A stretch of 64,000 nt of DNA from Symbiodinium natans (Eukaryota; Sar; Dinophyceae; Suessiales; Symbiodiniaceae): NCBI GenBank assembly GCA_905221605.1, contig CAJNDS010000102.1, forward strand, positions 62,001-126,000, written 5' to 3'. The translations under genes were made by a program, and so were the position numbers. The notes under the pieces are model-generated. The model was not told the origin of the DNA, did no database searches, and saw only the letters and a list, made by a program, of their open reading frames with translations. Position 1 is the first letter of the stretch; every line of letters starts with the position of its first letter. This document shows positions 47,820-58,965 of this stretch, in pieces.

Positions 47820-48690
47820 CTATGCCCGCTTGCTGAAGGGAAGTCCCACGCGCCAATCTGGCTCCAACAACTCCTTCGCAGCCTTCTTGGCCACGACCCC
47901 TGCAGGGGCATGGGCTAGGGAAACAGCAGCCTCATCGTAATAGCAGCTGCAGGCCCCGGTGCAGAAACTGTCTGCCAGTTGCTCCTTGGTGCAAAGCTCA
48001 CTGCTGCCCTCCTGGTAGAAGGCGATGCGGAAGTCCAGAGACACGCGCGTGGTGTCCGTGGCGTTCTCCAGGGTGAAGTGTATGCAGCGCGCCCCGTCAA
48101 AGAGGAAGCCGCTGCCCGTTCCTTCGGCTGTGAGAGGATGCCAATCTTCCCTGCCCGGACTGGACTCGACAAACAAAGCATTGACTCCCAGGATGGGTGT
48201 CAAAGGAATATGGAAGTTGAGGTTGCCGATGCTGTGGCCGTAGGCGGTGTCGCAGTGGGGGCCGATGGAGAACTCCCCGGGGCGAACCACGCGGATGCAA
48301 GGAAAGGCCTGGTAGCGGTAGGTTGCGCCAGACACCTTGGGCAACACATCCCTGGCAACGGCTAAGCTGTGGAGCATCGGAATGCAAAAGGACGTCACGA
48401 AGTGATCGTACAACTCGTGGAAGCGCTGACGCCTCTCGCGATCCAGCAGTGGGCTCAGTAGCTCCTGCTTCGATTGCGCAGGGTGGTGGTGGACGTCCGC
48501 CAGACTGCGGACGCCAAGGGCTTCAGCCAGGACCGAATGCAAAGGGTACGTGCTAGAGTCGTAGCAGAAAGGGTGCTCGCTGCGCAAAGCCTTGTAGGGC
48601 ACAAACACATCCGTGGCACCTGCTCCCTTGTTGGCCTCTTCACGCTTCTGGCGGGCCTTGCGCGGAGGATGGGTAACGGGTCTCAGAAAG
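47820..48690 (-). CDS. 2-oxoglutarate/Fe(II)-dependent oxygenase-like protein (long exon)
   Basis: The frame is open to 48746, but GTTTCAG at 48691 looks like a 3' splice site, so the exon probably starts at 48690 (about 290 codons). Iron ligands: HCD (HxD) in SIGPHCDTAYGHSIGNLNFH, a distal His in ARCIHFTLENATDTT, and the 2-oxoglutarate Arg nearby in TTRVSLDFR. The layout resembles StrG-like small-molecule hydroxylases. It ends with a Cys-rich CTGACSCYYDE and a stop at 47820. It lies, on the same strand, between exons that look like the early and late parts of a DUF1796-like gene, so it could be nested, fused or an independent gene. Confidence 0.6.
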
Positions 48691-49029
48691 CTGAAACAAC
48701 ATATATGCCCCGCCTCCCCAACACAAAGGCAAACACAGCAAAGCATAAAACGATGCTTGTTCTAACCATGATTTTCAAAACTCCACGGCCACCTCCTTTC
48801 CCAACCGAGTAATTGTCAAAACAGACCATGAAGCAATGACGAACATCTTCGAACATCGAGCAAACACCCCCTCCCTGAACTCCTATACATTCCGAACCCT
48901 CTAAACCCCACAAACAACACCCCCCCCCCCCAAAAAAAAAAAAAAAAAGAAGAAGACCACGTGAACCCCGTAAGCCTTCCCTACCTCCAACCCTACGCCC
49001 AACGCCTCTCCCCCAACAAAAACCCACCC

Positions 49030-49110
49030 TAAACCCTAAACCCTAAACCCTGAACCCTAGACCCCAGACCCTAAACCCCAGACCCTAAACCCTAAACCCT
49101 AAACCCGAAA
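49030..49110 (-). repeat. CCCTAAA/CCCCAGA telomere-like array
   Basis: Ten units; located in the intron between 49124 and 48690. Confidence 0.88.
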
Positions 49111-49123
49111 CCCCAGCCCCTGC

Positions 49124-49252
49124 CTTGCTGATGTGGGGCTCCATGGCAGCCCGGAGCTCCTCCCCAAATTCAGGGGCCTCCGAGGCTTCCCCCACCACGC
49201 GGCGCACGGCGCAGCCGAACCACTTGCTTGGGGCCGCGTCTCCCATGGCTTT
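49124..49252 (-). CDS. Candidate exon upstream of the oxygenase exon
   Basis: Minus-strand frame MGDAAPSKWFGCAVRRVVGE then ASEAPEFGEELRAAMEPHIS, between an AACCCCAG acceptor-like site and CAAG|GCAGGG, a GC donor. It is bracketed by CCCTAAA left and TTTAGGG right. Its phase does not join the oxygenase exon directly, so an exon may be missing between them. Confidence 0.5.
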
Positions 49253-49259
49253 CTGGGGT

Positions 49260-49335
49260 TGGGGTTTAGGGTTTAGGGTTTAGGGTTTAGGGTTTAGGGT
49301 TTAGGGTTTGGGGTTTAGGGTTTGGGGTTTAGGGT
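49260..49335 (+). repeat. TTTAGGG telomere-like array
   Basis: Ten units with TTTGGGG variants, directly before the acceptor of the exon 49124-49252 on the sense strand. Confidence 0.9.
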
Positions 49336-49995
49336 TTACGGTCCAAAAAAAGATCCCCTAGAAAGGGTTCCTGAGAATGGGGTACTATTTGGGGGCTCTG
49401 CGTTTTGGATCCTCCCATGGCTTCTTTCGGGCTTTCTAGGCTGTGAGGTCTATGGGGGATTGTAGGGGTTTGGGGTTGAGGGATTTTGGGTTAGGTCTCA
49501 GAGATATGCACAAATACAAGTGTCTTATATATATATATATACACATACTTGTATATAGATATGTATGCACACATGCATGAATAATCATACAGTTTCCCTA
49601 TGTATATACATTCTCGAGCTCCGATGTTTGCAGCTTCGCTGGCTTCCGCTCGGTTCGAGTCTGGTCCGAGCTCCAAACGCTTTTAACCACGGACTGAGGG
49701 CAATGCTTAAACCTTAATTCTGTTTTAGCCGCCCTAAGCCCCATGAACACTATAAGCCCTAAAACCCTTTATTATGAAGGGTTTGGGCTTCTGAAGCAGG
49801 CCGCTTCACCGCGTCTAGAAGAGTTTTAGGTTGAGCGTGGGAGCTTCGAAGCTTGAGCAACAGCTGCATATGGTTCAGAGTACACGCAGGCCAAACTCCT
49901 ATACTTCTGAGGTTCATCCATCTCACCCTAAACCCTAAACCTTCTGTAAGGGCACCCCACCCCCACCCCGGTTAGCCGCCCCGGGATTCACTCGA

Positions 49996-50058
49996 TATAT
50001 ATATATATATATATTTTTTTTTTTATATTTATCGATATATATATATATATATATATTT
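49996..50058. repeat. AT dinucleotide tract
   Basis: Two AT runs joined by a T-rich segment. Confidence 0.9.
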
Positions 50059-50383
50059 ATTTATTTATCTATTTTTAATTATTGATTTAGGGTTTGCAGG
50101 AATCGGAGCGGCAGACGCGGCTTGGCAGCTCCTCCCTCACAAGAGCTGGGCCATGGAATTGCCACTGGCTCCTGCGCGCGGGTTTCGGGTTTATGGCCCA
50201 GGGTTTAGGGTCACTGTGTCTGCCGTGCAAGCGGGGTTCCGAGCTTTTAGACTCCAGGGTACATACCTCTTGCAGCTGCATCTGGGCAGAAGCACCTCTA
50301 ATCCAGTGGCCACAACTTCCCCACAGCCCAAGAGGAATCGTACGAAGCACGCCCACCCGAAGTCCGACCATCTTCTTGCAGCA

Positions 50384-53300
50384 CCGCCACTCCAGGACCA
50401 TGAGAAGCCGCGCATTCCGCCCAAATCGCTTCCGCAGTTCGGCCATGAGCTCGGAAATCTGCAGCACCTCCTCAGCAGTGTGGGAGGCTCTAGAGTGGTT
50501 TAGGGTTTAGGGTTTAGGGTTTAGGGTCCCTATAAGCAGCCCGGCATCGTCAACTAGGGTTGGGGTGGCAGAGGTGCACAGGGCCTTCGACCTCCCACTA
50601 AGAGGTTTGGGGTTGCCTCTACCCTGCAAGTCCCCGAATCTCAAGTTCTCCATGAAACCCATTGCAAGGGACAGCTTCTCTTTCAAGGCCCCAGGAAGCC
50701 TGCTTGGTCAGTTCCCTAAATTATGGCCCCTTGTTGGGTACCTTAAATAAGAGGGGGCCGCCTTATAATAAGGACCCCCAACAAGGGTTCAGATTTTCGA
50801 GAAGTGACCACTTCTGCAACCTTGGGGACCAAGTAAGACCCAAAAAAGGTTTATGGTTCTTATACCAAATAGGGATCATAGTAGCATAGGGCATATAACC
50901 CTAAACCCTAAACCCCAATTTTAAAGTTCATTTGGTCCCCAAGGAAGTGGCCCCACCTCGTTGGAGACGATGGAGCGCACGAAGAGAACGGGCCGCACCT
51001 GGGGAGAGGTAGGGCGCAAGCTGTTTAGGGTTTAGGGTTTAGGGTTTAAGGTTTAGGGTTTAGGGCTTGGGAGGTCTTGCTGGCTCTTAGAAGGGACCTC
51101 AAAAAGGGCTTGGGGTTTAGAGGGGCTTAGAGGCTAAAAAACCCTAAACCCTACATGCTGAGGCTTAGGAATGTCCAGCCTTCGCAAGTTTTCTACGACC
51201 CCCTGCAGGTGATGCCCGCCCGCCAAACTGTGAGAACCAAAATCAAGACTCGAAGCCACCCCCAGCCTTCCCAAGCTGAAGGCAACCCAGCAGCAAAAAA
51301 ACCTAAACCCTAAACCCTAAACCCTAAACCAGGGTTCGGAAAGCTTGAGGCAGGTTGAGGAAGATGATTCAACTCGGGTTTGCGCGAAATCCGAGGGCTC
51401 CATTGGCCTGCACTCTTATCTTCTGGGGATGGCACCCTGCATTTGGGGCTTAAGCCGAAACCCGTTTTTGCGGCAGGCTCTCCTTAACCCTTGATTAGTA
51501 GGTACAACCCATACAACGTTAAACCCTAACCCACAAACCCTGAATCCTATAAGGCATGGGGGCTACCCTATATTGAGGGGGTTATAACTCAAAACCTTTC
51601 TTTGCCGCAGGTCTCCTTCACCCTAAACCCCAACTCATACAAACCCTATAAATCCCAGAAGGCCCTAAACCCTAAACCCTAAACCCTAAACCCTAAACCC
51701 TAAACCCTAAACCCTAAACCCTAAACCCTAACACGGGGGGGGGGGGGGGGGGGGGCCTGGGCGTCGATGTCCCAGAACCGAGCCATTCGGCGGTTGTAGC
51801 GCTCGTGCCTCGGATTGCCCCAAGGCTCACAGTTCCGCTCTTTCTGGGGACTAGGGAGTCCTGAAAGATAGGGTTTAGGGTTTAGGGTTTAGGGTTTAGG
51901 GTTTAGGGTTTAGGGTTTAGGGTTTAGGGTTTAGGGTTTAGGGTTTAGGGTTTAGGGTTTTGGGTTGGGGGGGGGCGGGGGGACCAAAGGAACCCTAAAA
52001 TTGGGATCGTAGACCCTGTAATTACTACAATCCTATATATATATATATATGCATTTTTCTATTTTTTGTTTATTTATTTTTTTTTTTTGGGGGGGGGGGG
52101 GGGGCAAGGAACCCTAAAATCAGGATCACAGGCCCTACGCGATAATCTCTCTAGTCAGGGTGTATGAGCCCATAAACCCTTTCAGGGTTCATTCGGTCCT
52201 CCAGGGCCTTAAAGCTAGGGTTTAGGGTTCAGTTTATAGGGTTTAGGGTTTAGGGTTTAGGGTTTAGGGTTTAGGGCTAGGGGTAATCAGGGTGCATGAG
52301 CCCATCAACCAACCCTTTTTGAACCTTGGAAGCTGCTTGATCCCTAAACCCTAAGCCCTAAACCCTAAACCCTAACCCCTAAACCCTTAGATATAAGGTC
52401 AAACCAACTCCAAAACATGAGCCAATCCCCAAGACCCCGAGCCAAGCGCAAAAAGGCGCATCATCGGCTCTGTTGGGTCATCGTGCCAGAAGGAATGGTG
52501 GTAGCCACGGAACATCACCTGAGCTTAGATTTCTAGGGGGGTTTAGGGTTTAGGGTTTTTTTCCCTGGCCACGGAACATCACCTGAGCTTCGGGATGTTC
52601 CCCCTTATACTAACAGCTCGTTAATAGGGATCAAGAGTACCCCCTATTCTCATGTCTAAGAAGGACTGCTAGAAAAAAGGGGGGCTGAGGGGGTTAGGGG
52701 GCTCATGCAGCGGGTCCCGCGGCATGTTGAAGTAAGACGGTGCCGAATCGGGGGCTCAAAGGTTGAAATCCAGGAAGAATGGGGGGGAACAAAAATCGAG
52801 TCAAGTGGCCATGCTGCCTGTGTCCGGCACTCTTCGCTGGGTGACGAAGTCATAGAAGCCTTCGAAGTTCCTTCCTTAAGGACGCAACCCCTGTACCCCC
52901 CGAATCAAAGAGAGATGATCCGGCTTCGGGAGTAGCTTTGAGCATTCTAAAGGAAGTTTCTATACTCCCCTTAGAACCCGAAAAAACATCAGCATGTTTT
53001 CCCATATTTCTCTAGGGCGTTATATAAAAAAAGAAATTCCAAAGGGGGCTGTCGGTTTGGCAGCTTCCAGGCGAGATTTGCTTTTTCTATCACAAGAACT
53101 GAGGCGACAGGGCTTTTTCAAGAGCTGGCAGCTGGGTAAGGCCATTCTCCGACTGCTTACCCGGGGTCCGTTCGAAGATCATGGGACTCTGCCTCAGGGC
53201 CCCTTTTTAAGATCCTCTAAGGGAATATAAGGGCCACATTAGGAGGACATTAAGGGAACTACCTGAGTAGCTAGACCCTTTGAACCCTCAACACGTTCAT

Positions 53301-53759
53301 TCCAACAACGCAGCATTGGACATCGCTCGCGAGCAGACGTCCACTGGACCAAGTGTCGAAGAAATCGAAGAATGCCACTCATCCGGGTGCGAATCCAATC
53401 CTTGGAGCTGTGAAATCGGGTTTAGGGTTTAGGGTTTAGGGTTCACTGAACCCTTAGACAGCGCAGCCTCGGTCTGCTACAAGTTTGCATCTTGGGCAAG
53501 ATCAGCTCCTGGGTGAAGCGGCGCTGAAGCGGCATGAGTCCACACACCCACCCACCCACCCACCCACGCACACACACACACGCACGCACATGGATACATG
53601 TATGTGTATATATGTATATACAAGAATATGTATGTATACATTTTGTTTATCTGAACGTTTTCATCTGAGTCTCTTTTGGGGCTTCAGGGATTTCTATGGG
53701 GCCGATTCTATAGGAGTTCGACAGCAATCCTTGTTGTGTGTCAATACTTCGGGTCCCAT

Positions 53760-53808
<49 letters not shown>

Positions 53809-56800
53809 GAGAGTGAACGGGTTTAGATTGCGAGGCCAGCCCATATTCTGGGCTCTCGCCTGGGCGGGGGCATACGCGCGGAGGTCTTGGGGGCTCCGGG
53901 TTTCAAACAGTGTGCTTTTGCATACGAAGGGAACTTGCATTTCGCAGTGTTGCAAGGGGCGCTGTCGCCCAGGCCCTGTCCATGTTCTCACAGAGTCGTC
54001 TTGAACCCTAAACCCTAAACCCTAAACCCTATGGTCTTGATCGCTCTTGGAGTGGAATGCTTTCTTGGCATCTTGGAGTGTCTTACATCCATTGGCCAGT
54101 TTGTTTAAATTCATTAAAGGGATTAAAGGCTTTCGTGAAGGGAGCCGAAACTCCCTAACCCTAAACCCTAAACCCTAATGTTAACCTGCTTTATTTAAAC
54201 CCCCCCCGCCCGTAATTAAAGAATTCGGATCCCGGAACTCAATCATAAACCCCCCGCTCAATAATAAGAAATCCCGGAGGGCCCCTTTTCTTGGGGGGGG
54301 GGGGGGGGGGGGGGGGGGGTTCCATAGAGAATTTTCTGAAGCGATTGCCCGGGCCTTGAACTAGAGCCTGGAGCCCTGAAACAGCTTTAGTTAGGGGTGA
54401 GGTAGGCCCAGGGTACGGGTGCAGGCTGGTCAGGTTTCTTAAGAACAGCCCTGCCCCCCCCCCCCCCCCCCATAGGCGGGCGGCCGGAAACAAAAATCAA
54501 TTGAGACGGGGGGGGGGGGGGGTTTAGTAAAACGAGGTCAACATTAAACCCTAAACCCTAAACCCTAAACCCCTACAATAACCGGCAAGGCGCAAAGGGC
54601 AGCGTCTCCGCCCCACGGCCCATCTTTTGGAAAGACAGCTTGGGGCCACAGTAGCTGCCCAGCGACACCAGCTGAATATGGGCCTTTGGTTAGGGTTTAG
54701 GGCTTTGGTTAGGGCTTAGGGTTTTAGGGTTTCGGGTTTAGGGCTTACAAGCGGGTAGGTTAAGTCACATCTTTGCGTGTGAAGTCACATCTCCCCAGTG
54801 ACACGCGGCTGCGAGCGAAGTCACATCACCCCCCGTAAAGTCGCATCACAGAGACATGTGTTGAAGCCTTTCCCCCAATGTGCACGCGCCGCACGCGCAT
54901 GTTCTCGACACACGTGCAAAATGCGCACTTGTCACCGCACGCCTGGGATGGGAGCACATTTTCGTCAGCGTGCATGAGATTTCCGCTTACGGGTGCAAGT
55001 GGGTTCTGACCAATCTTGGAATTCGCGAATCCCCAGTGTGCACGCGCCCGAGATACGACTTTACACAATGACAAGAAGATACGACTTAACCTACCCGCTT
55101 GTAGGGCTCAGGGTTTTGGGGAAGGGTGGCGGCCCTTGAAAGGTTTGAGATGCAAGGTTCAGGGCTTTTTTTGTCGGCTTTAGGGAATTAGGGTTCTGCA
55201 AGCAAGGGCCGGTGCCTGAAGGTCAGTGAGTCGAGGGACAGGAGTCTTCGGCTTCAGGAAGGTTTCGGGCTTTCGGAGTTGGGGGCTTCAAAGTCGTTCG
55301 ACCCTCCCACACCCCTGACTTCTTGAATCCAGACTTGGGAGGTAGCCAAAAGTATTGGGCTTCGAAAACCCCTAACCGATGCAAGTTTAGATGGTGGGCC
55401 CCTCTCAGTTGCTTGAGGGGATTAAACCCTAAACCCTGAACCCTGTAAACCCTAAACCCTAAACCCTGAACCCTGAACCCTAAACCCTAAACCCTATAAA
55501 CCCTATAAACCCTATAAACCCTATAAACCCTATAAACCCTATAAACCCTAAACCCTAAACCCTAAGCCGCAGCAGGCCCAGGTGCCGTCTCAGGATCTGC
55601 CACCAGCGGGGCGTCCTTGTACTTGTTGCCCAACCTCACGAGCTTGGGGATGGCTTGGAGTTTAGGGTTTAGGGTTTAGGGTTTAGGGTTTAGGGTTTAG
55701 GGTTTAGGGTTTAGGGTTTAGGGTTTAGGGTTTAGGGTTTAGGGTTTAGGGTTTACAAGCAGGTGTGGAGCCTAAGCGTTCAACCGTGAACTGGGCTCAG
55801 CCTGCAGGGCATGAGACCTGAGATTCTATTGGCCATCTCCTATAAGGTCACCCTAAACCTTAAACCTAAACCCTAAACGGTCACATTAGTCCCACCCCCC
55901 CTCCCCATGCTTCCTTTAGCATCTGAGGAACACACAGCTCAAGCCGCCCCTCTCACTTTGTGCCATGAGGGGGCCCTCGCAGGCATGTCCTACCGTTGCT
56001 TGCCAGGAGACTTCTCCAGCATGTCACTCTCCTGTGGCTTAGGGGTCTTTCGCCGGGCCCATACGTTCTTACCTCGGTTCATCTTGGGGCCGGTTGCTTT
56101 GTAAGGGAAGTGGGACGCTCACCCTTTTTCTGACAGCCCTTGATAGGATTAATTATAATTGGGGGTACCAGAATGCCGATTAAGGACTGCCAGCATAAGG
56201 CGGAACATCCCGACACTTTATAAGCAGGGAAAGGCCACCAAGTCGTGTAGGTTCCATGATCTCACACACGACGAAAAGGGCTGGGGCCTTCGAAAGATGC
56301 CTGCACTTTCGCGGATTCGCTGTCCCCCCCCTTCCCCCCCCCCCGGCCCAATCCCAGACACACATGCAACGAAAGCCCTAAGTCCTACCTGCCCAACGGA
56401 AGTCTGGTGGGACTTGGGCAAATGAAGGAATCGGCAGCTTGAACAGCACTGGAGCTGCTGCCACGAATAAGAGCAAGAGCACCCACAAAGCCCAACGTCA
56501 GAACTTGCGCGAAAAGTGTGAAGTCTTGCACGGTATCTTTCGCCAGCCTTTCACTCTGCAAGCAGTACATTATCAAGAGCTCTGTACGAGTATGTTCGCA
56601 TTGTATCAAATCGAACACTACAGGGGCTTCTGAGCCATCCTCAGCTATCGGAAGCTTCTACTTCGAGACTTTGTTCCGGCACCGAAGAAAGGCAGCGGAT
56701 TAGGGTTGTGTCCTGCTGCCCGCCGAATCGGGTTGCCATCAGTCCAGTGCCCTTGTCGTCAATGCCTCAGGTGCCACGGAGTTGCCACAAACACTGCACA

Positions 56801-58012
56801 CTAACACTGAATCTAAGACGGAGCCAAGGCGAGGTTCCCAAAACATGTGCCCAAACAGGTTCAGCAATTAGCTTGCTTTCTTGAACATAAAAACAAACAG
56901 TTTGCGCAATCACTCTGAGACAGTTTGCTCCGATGTTGCGTTCCTGGTGGGCTTTCTACTCTTGAGACTTTCCTTAAGCTCACGAAGACCCAAACGCCTT
57001 GCAACGTGGGGCTATCTCATCCTGTTGCAAAGATCATCGGGCTGAGCATTTGGGGGTGGGGGGGGGGGGGTTATGCAGCAGGACCCCGGAAAACGAAAGT
57101 CTAAGTCGCGACATGGTTACCACGGTGCTTGGGGAGGGAAGAATGTGGGAAACCTGGCCAAAGACTCTCAGTCTACTACTCTCACAAAAAATGCTAAACA
57201 TTGTCACCCTAACACTACACCCAAATATAGGACATACAGTTCCCTCCAGGCTGCAAAGCCCTGCAAAGCCTCATAATCCCTTAGCCCAAAACCACTGAGG
57301 GTTTAGGGTTTAGGGCTTAGGGGGACCTGTCGATCTGTACTTGGTCGGAACGTCAAAAGCCCGGTGGCCTTGTGCGTCAGCCGTGGCGGCCGGCTGCTGT
57401 GGCACAAACTGTGCGACAGGCAGCTGGTGGACCTGCTCAAAGAAGGAATCTGAGGTGTATCTATAGTGATCTTGGAACCCTAGCAAAAATGATAATGTTA
57501 GCTGCTGATAGTACCCAAAAAATTGAAGGAAAAAAAACATCCCCCAACATCCCTAAGGTATAGGGTTTAGAACGCTCAAGGCAGTGTTTGCCTTTACTTC
57601 AGTGGGCCCGGCTCCTTAGCTGGAGTTTCAACTCCCAGTCAAAAGCCTAAACCCTACAACCCTAAACCCCTGGGAGACGATCCCCAAGAGCGTCTACTTA
57701 ATTCTTCAAAAGTATATACTTTTTAGGCAGACGTAGCTATAATAGGAACCCGGAACCAAAAAAGTATTAAAGTATGGTACTCCAAAACCCAGTTAAGCCA
57801 TGTCTTACAAGGGATGTCGAAATGCAGGCCGAGGGAACTGGCGTCGCATCCCGCGAAAAGTGGGCAGGGCTGCTGGCCTCCCGCTGAACCCACATGCCTG
57901 AACCCAGGGAGGTCTCGGCGTGCTCTCTCCGATGGACAACTTGGGGATGCTCTGTTTTTTCAGCTTCTTGCGCAGGGGCTTTCGAGCTGCAAACGTTGAG
58001 CCAGCATCCCAT
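50384..58012 (-). CDS. Multi-exon host gene, DUF1796-like (putative papain-like peptidase), N-acylated start
   Basis: Assembled from short minus-strand exons in sense order. 58012-57809: starts MGCWLNVCSSK, donor CTT|GTAAGA. 57432-57327: VHQLPVAQFV, phase 0 join. 55653-~55570: AIPKLVRLGNKYKDAP, phase 1 join. 54671-54594: LVSLGSYCGPKLSFQKMGRG, 26 codons, ending LPF, donor GCG. 53400-53350: DWIRTRMSGILRFLRHL, 17 codons. ~52878-52815: NFEGFYDFVTQRRVP. 52518-~52455: VMFRGYHHSFWHDDPTEPMM. 51808-51757: HERYNRRMARFWDIDAQ, GC donor. 50998-50957: VRPVLFVRSIVSNE. 50470-~50384: EVLQISELMAELRKRFGRNA. The order SLG-x-x-C...LPFDW...HSFWHDDP...VLFVR matches dinoflagellate DUF1796 proteins as I know them. 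MGC suggests myristoylation/palmitoylation. Several junctions are exact in phase; others (around 52.8 and 51.8 kb) are approximate. Confidence 0.6.
50820..50944. mobile_element. Inverted-repeat element, family C reference copy
   Basis: Ends CCTTGGGGACCAAGT and ATTTGGTCCCCAAGG. The core contains telomere-like CCCTAAA units. It lies in the intron after the exon 50957-50998, starting ~13 nt past its donor. Confidence 0.75.
51668..51755 (-). repeat. CCCTAAA array plus poly-G run in an intron
   Basis: Nine CCCTAAA units followed by ~20 G on the plus strand. On the sense strand the intron begins at the GC donor, runs through poly-C and then enters TTTAGGG repeats. Confidence 0.9.
51868..51962 (+). 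repeat. TTTAGGG array in an intron
   Basis: Thirteen units. On the sense strand these are CCCTAAA repeats ~60 nt before the acceptor of the exon 51757-51808. Confidence 0.93.
52105..52208. mobile_element. Family C element, degraded copy
   Basis: GGAACCCTAAAATCAGGATC at the left; CCCTTTCAGGGTTCATTCGG and TCCTCCAGG at the right. Confidence 0.5.
52504..52590. repeat. 23-bp exon duplication flanking a telomere-repeat insertion
   Basis: Exact 23-bp direct copies at 52504-52526 and 52568-52590. The first copy overlaps the exon start CAG|GTGATGTTCCGTGG (sense). The 41 bp between them contain two TTTAGGG units and a T run. Because the duplicated segment contains CAG|GT, the insertion comes ready-made with a donor and an acceptor. 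Confidence 0.85.
52588..52687. mobile_element. Inverted-repeat element, family A copy 4
   Basis: Left end CGGGATGTTCCCCCTTATAC, right end degraded (GGACTGCTAGAAAAAAGGGG). On the sense strand its end, CATCCCGAAG, abuts the duplicated exon segment. Confidence 0.7.
53763..53814. repeat. GA dinucleotide microsatellite
   Basis: About 26 GA units with one extra G. Confidence 0.95.
55424..55568 (-). repeat. CCCTAAA/CCCTATAAA array in an intron
   Basis: About 18 units, six of them the CCCTATAAA variant. It follows the exon 55570-55653 on the sense strand. Confidence 0.93.
55659..55754 (+). repeat. TTTAGGG array in an intron
   Basis: Thirteen units, directly upstream of the same exon on the sense strand (CCCTAAAC then TCCAAG acceptor). 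Confidence 0.93.
56113..56214. mobile_element. Inverted-repeat element, family A copy 5
   Basis: CGCTCACCCTTTTTCTGACA at the left, CTGCCAGCATAAGGCGGAAC then ATCCCG at the right. Confidence 0.6.
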
Positions 58013-58965
58013 TGAACTGAAGTTTCGGATCCTGCACGTCGAGATCCCTGAGCCCTTCTAGCCCAATCATTCCTGTAGAATAATGGGGCCCTATTGCTAC
58101 CCTAAGCACTATTTCTGCATGGGGGGGGCCTCACCCAATTGCCCCAACCTCGAAAACCCCAAACCTTTGAACCAGCAAGCGCAAACCCTACAATTTTGTT
58201 CTGCAAGAACCCCCGAAGCCTACGTGATTCGAGAAAAGCGTGCTTCGTGTTTGGCATGTCAAGCAACGTAAGGTACAGTGACCTAAAAACCCTAAACCCT
58301 AAACCCTACAAACCCTAAACCCTAAGTACAGTCACACCCTGACGTCATAACAATTGCAGTGGGGGAAGCTTCCCCGCAAGGAACTGCACGTTATGACTTA
58401 TTTTTTGACAGTCACAACATTTCGCTTTCCCCGAATGAACTGCTGCGCAGCCAAGTAGAGGGTTTAGCGTTTTGCGTCCGACTCCTCAACCCCCAGTCCA
58501 CGAGCCCCCGTCCAACATGGCTTCTAAAATCAGCAGATTGCATTCAGCCACATGTCTGGAACACGCAAATCCCAAGTGTGACCGCTGAATGTTGTGACTT
58601 CTTGTTACCTCTACCCCCAGTGACTGCAGGCAACGCGGGAAAAAAGAATAATGCCTTTCGGGTTCGACTGTACTTAACTGAACTTGGAACCCTAGCAAAC
58701 ATTGCAGTTTTAGCCGTTTCTTAGGAGTTATCGTGCCCAAAAAACAAAAATATTCCCGAGTTTCAAGTATCCCTAAGTGTAGGATTCATGAAAAGGCCCT
58801 ATAATAACCCCAAACCCAAAACCCCAAACCCTAAATTCCTAAAACCCTAAAACCTAAGCAGGATTCATGAAAAGGCGTCCCCAGCCACCTCCCGGAATTG
58901 CCATGGGCTGAGTGGTCGCGCGCTGCACCTGGGAGAACTGGGCCTGGTGCCAGTCAAACGGCAGA

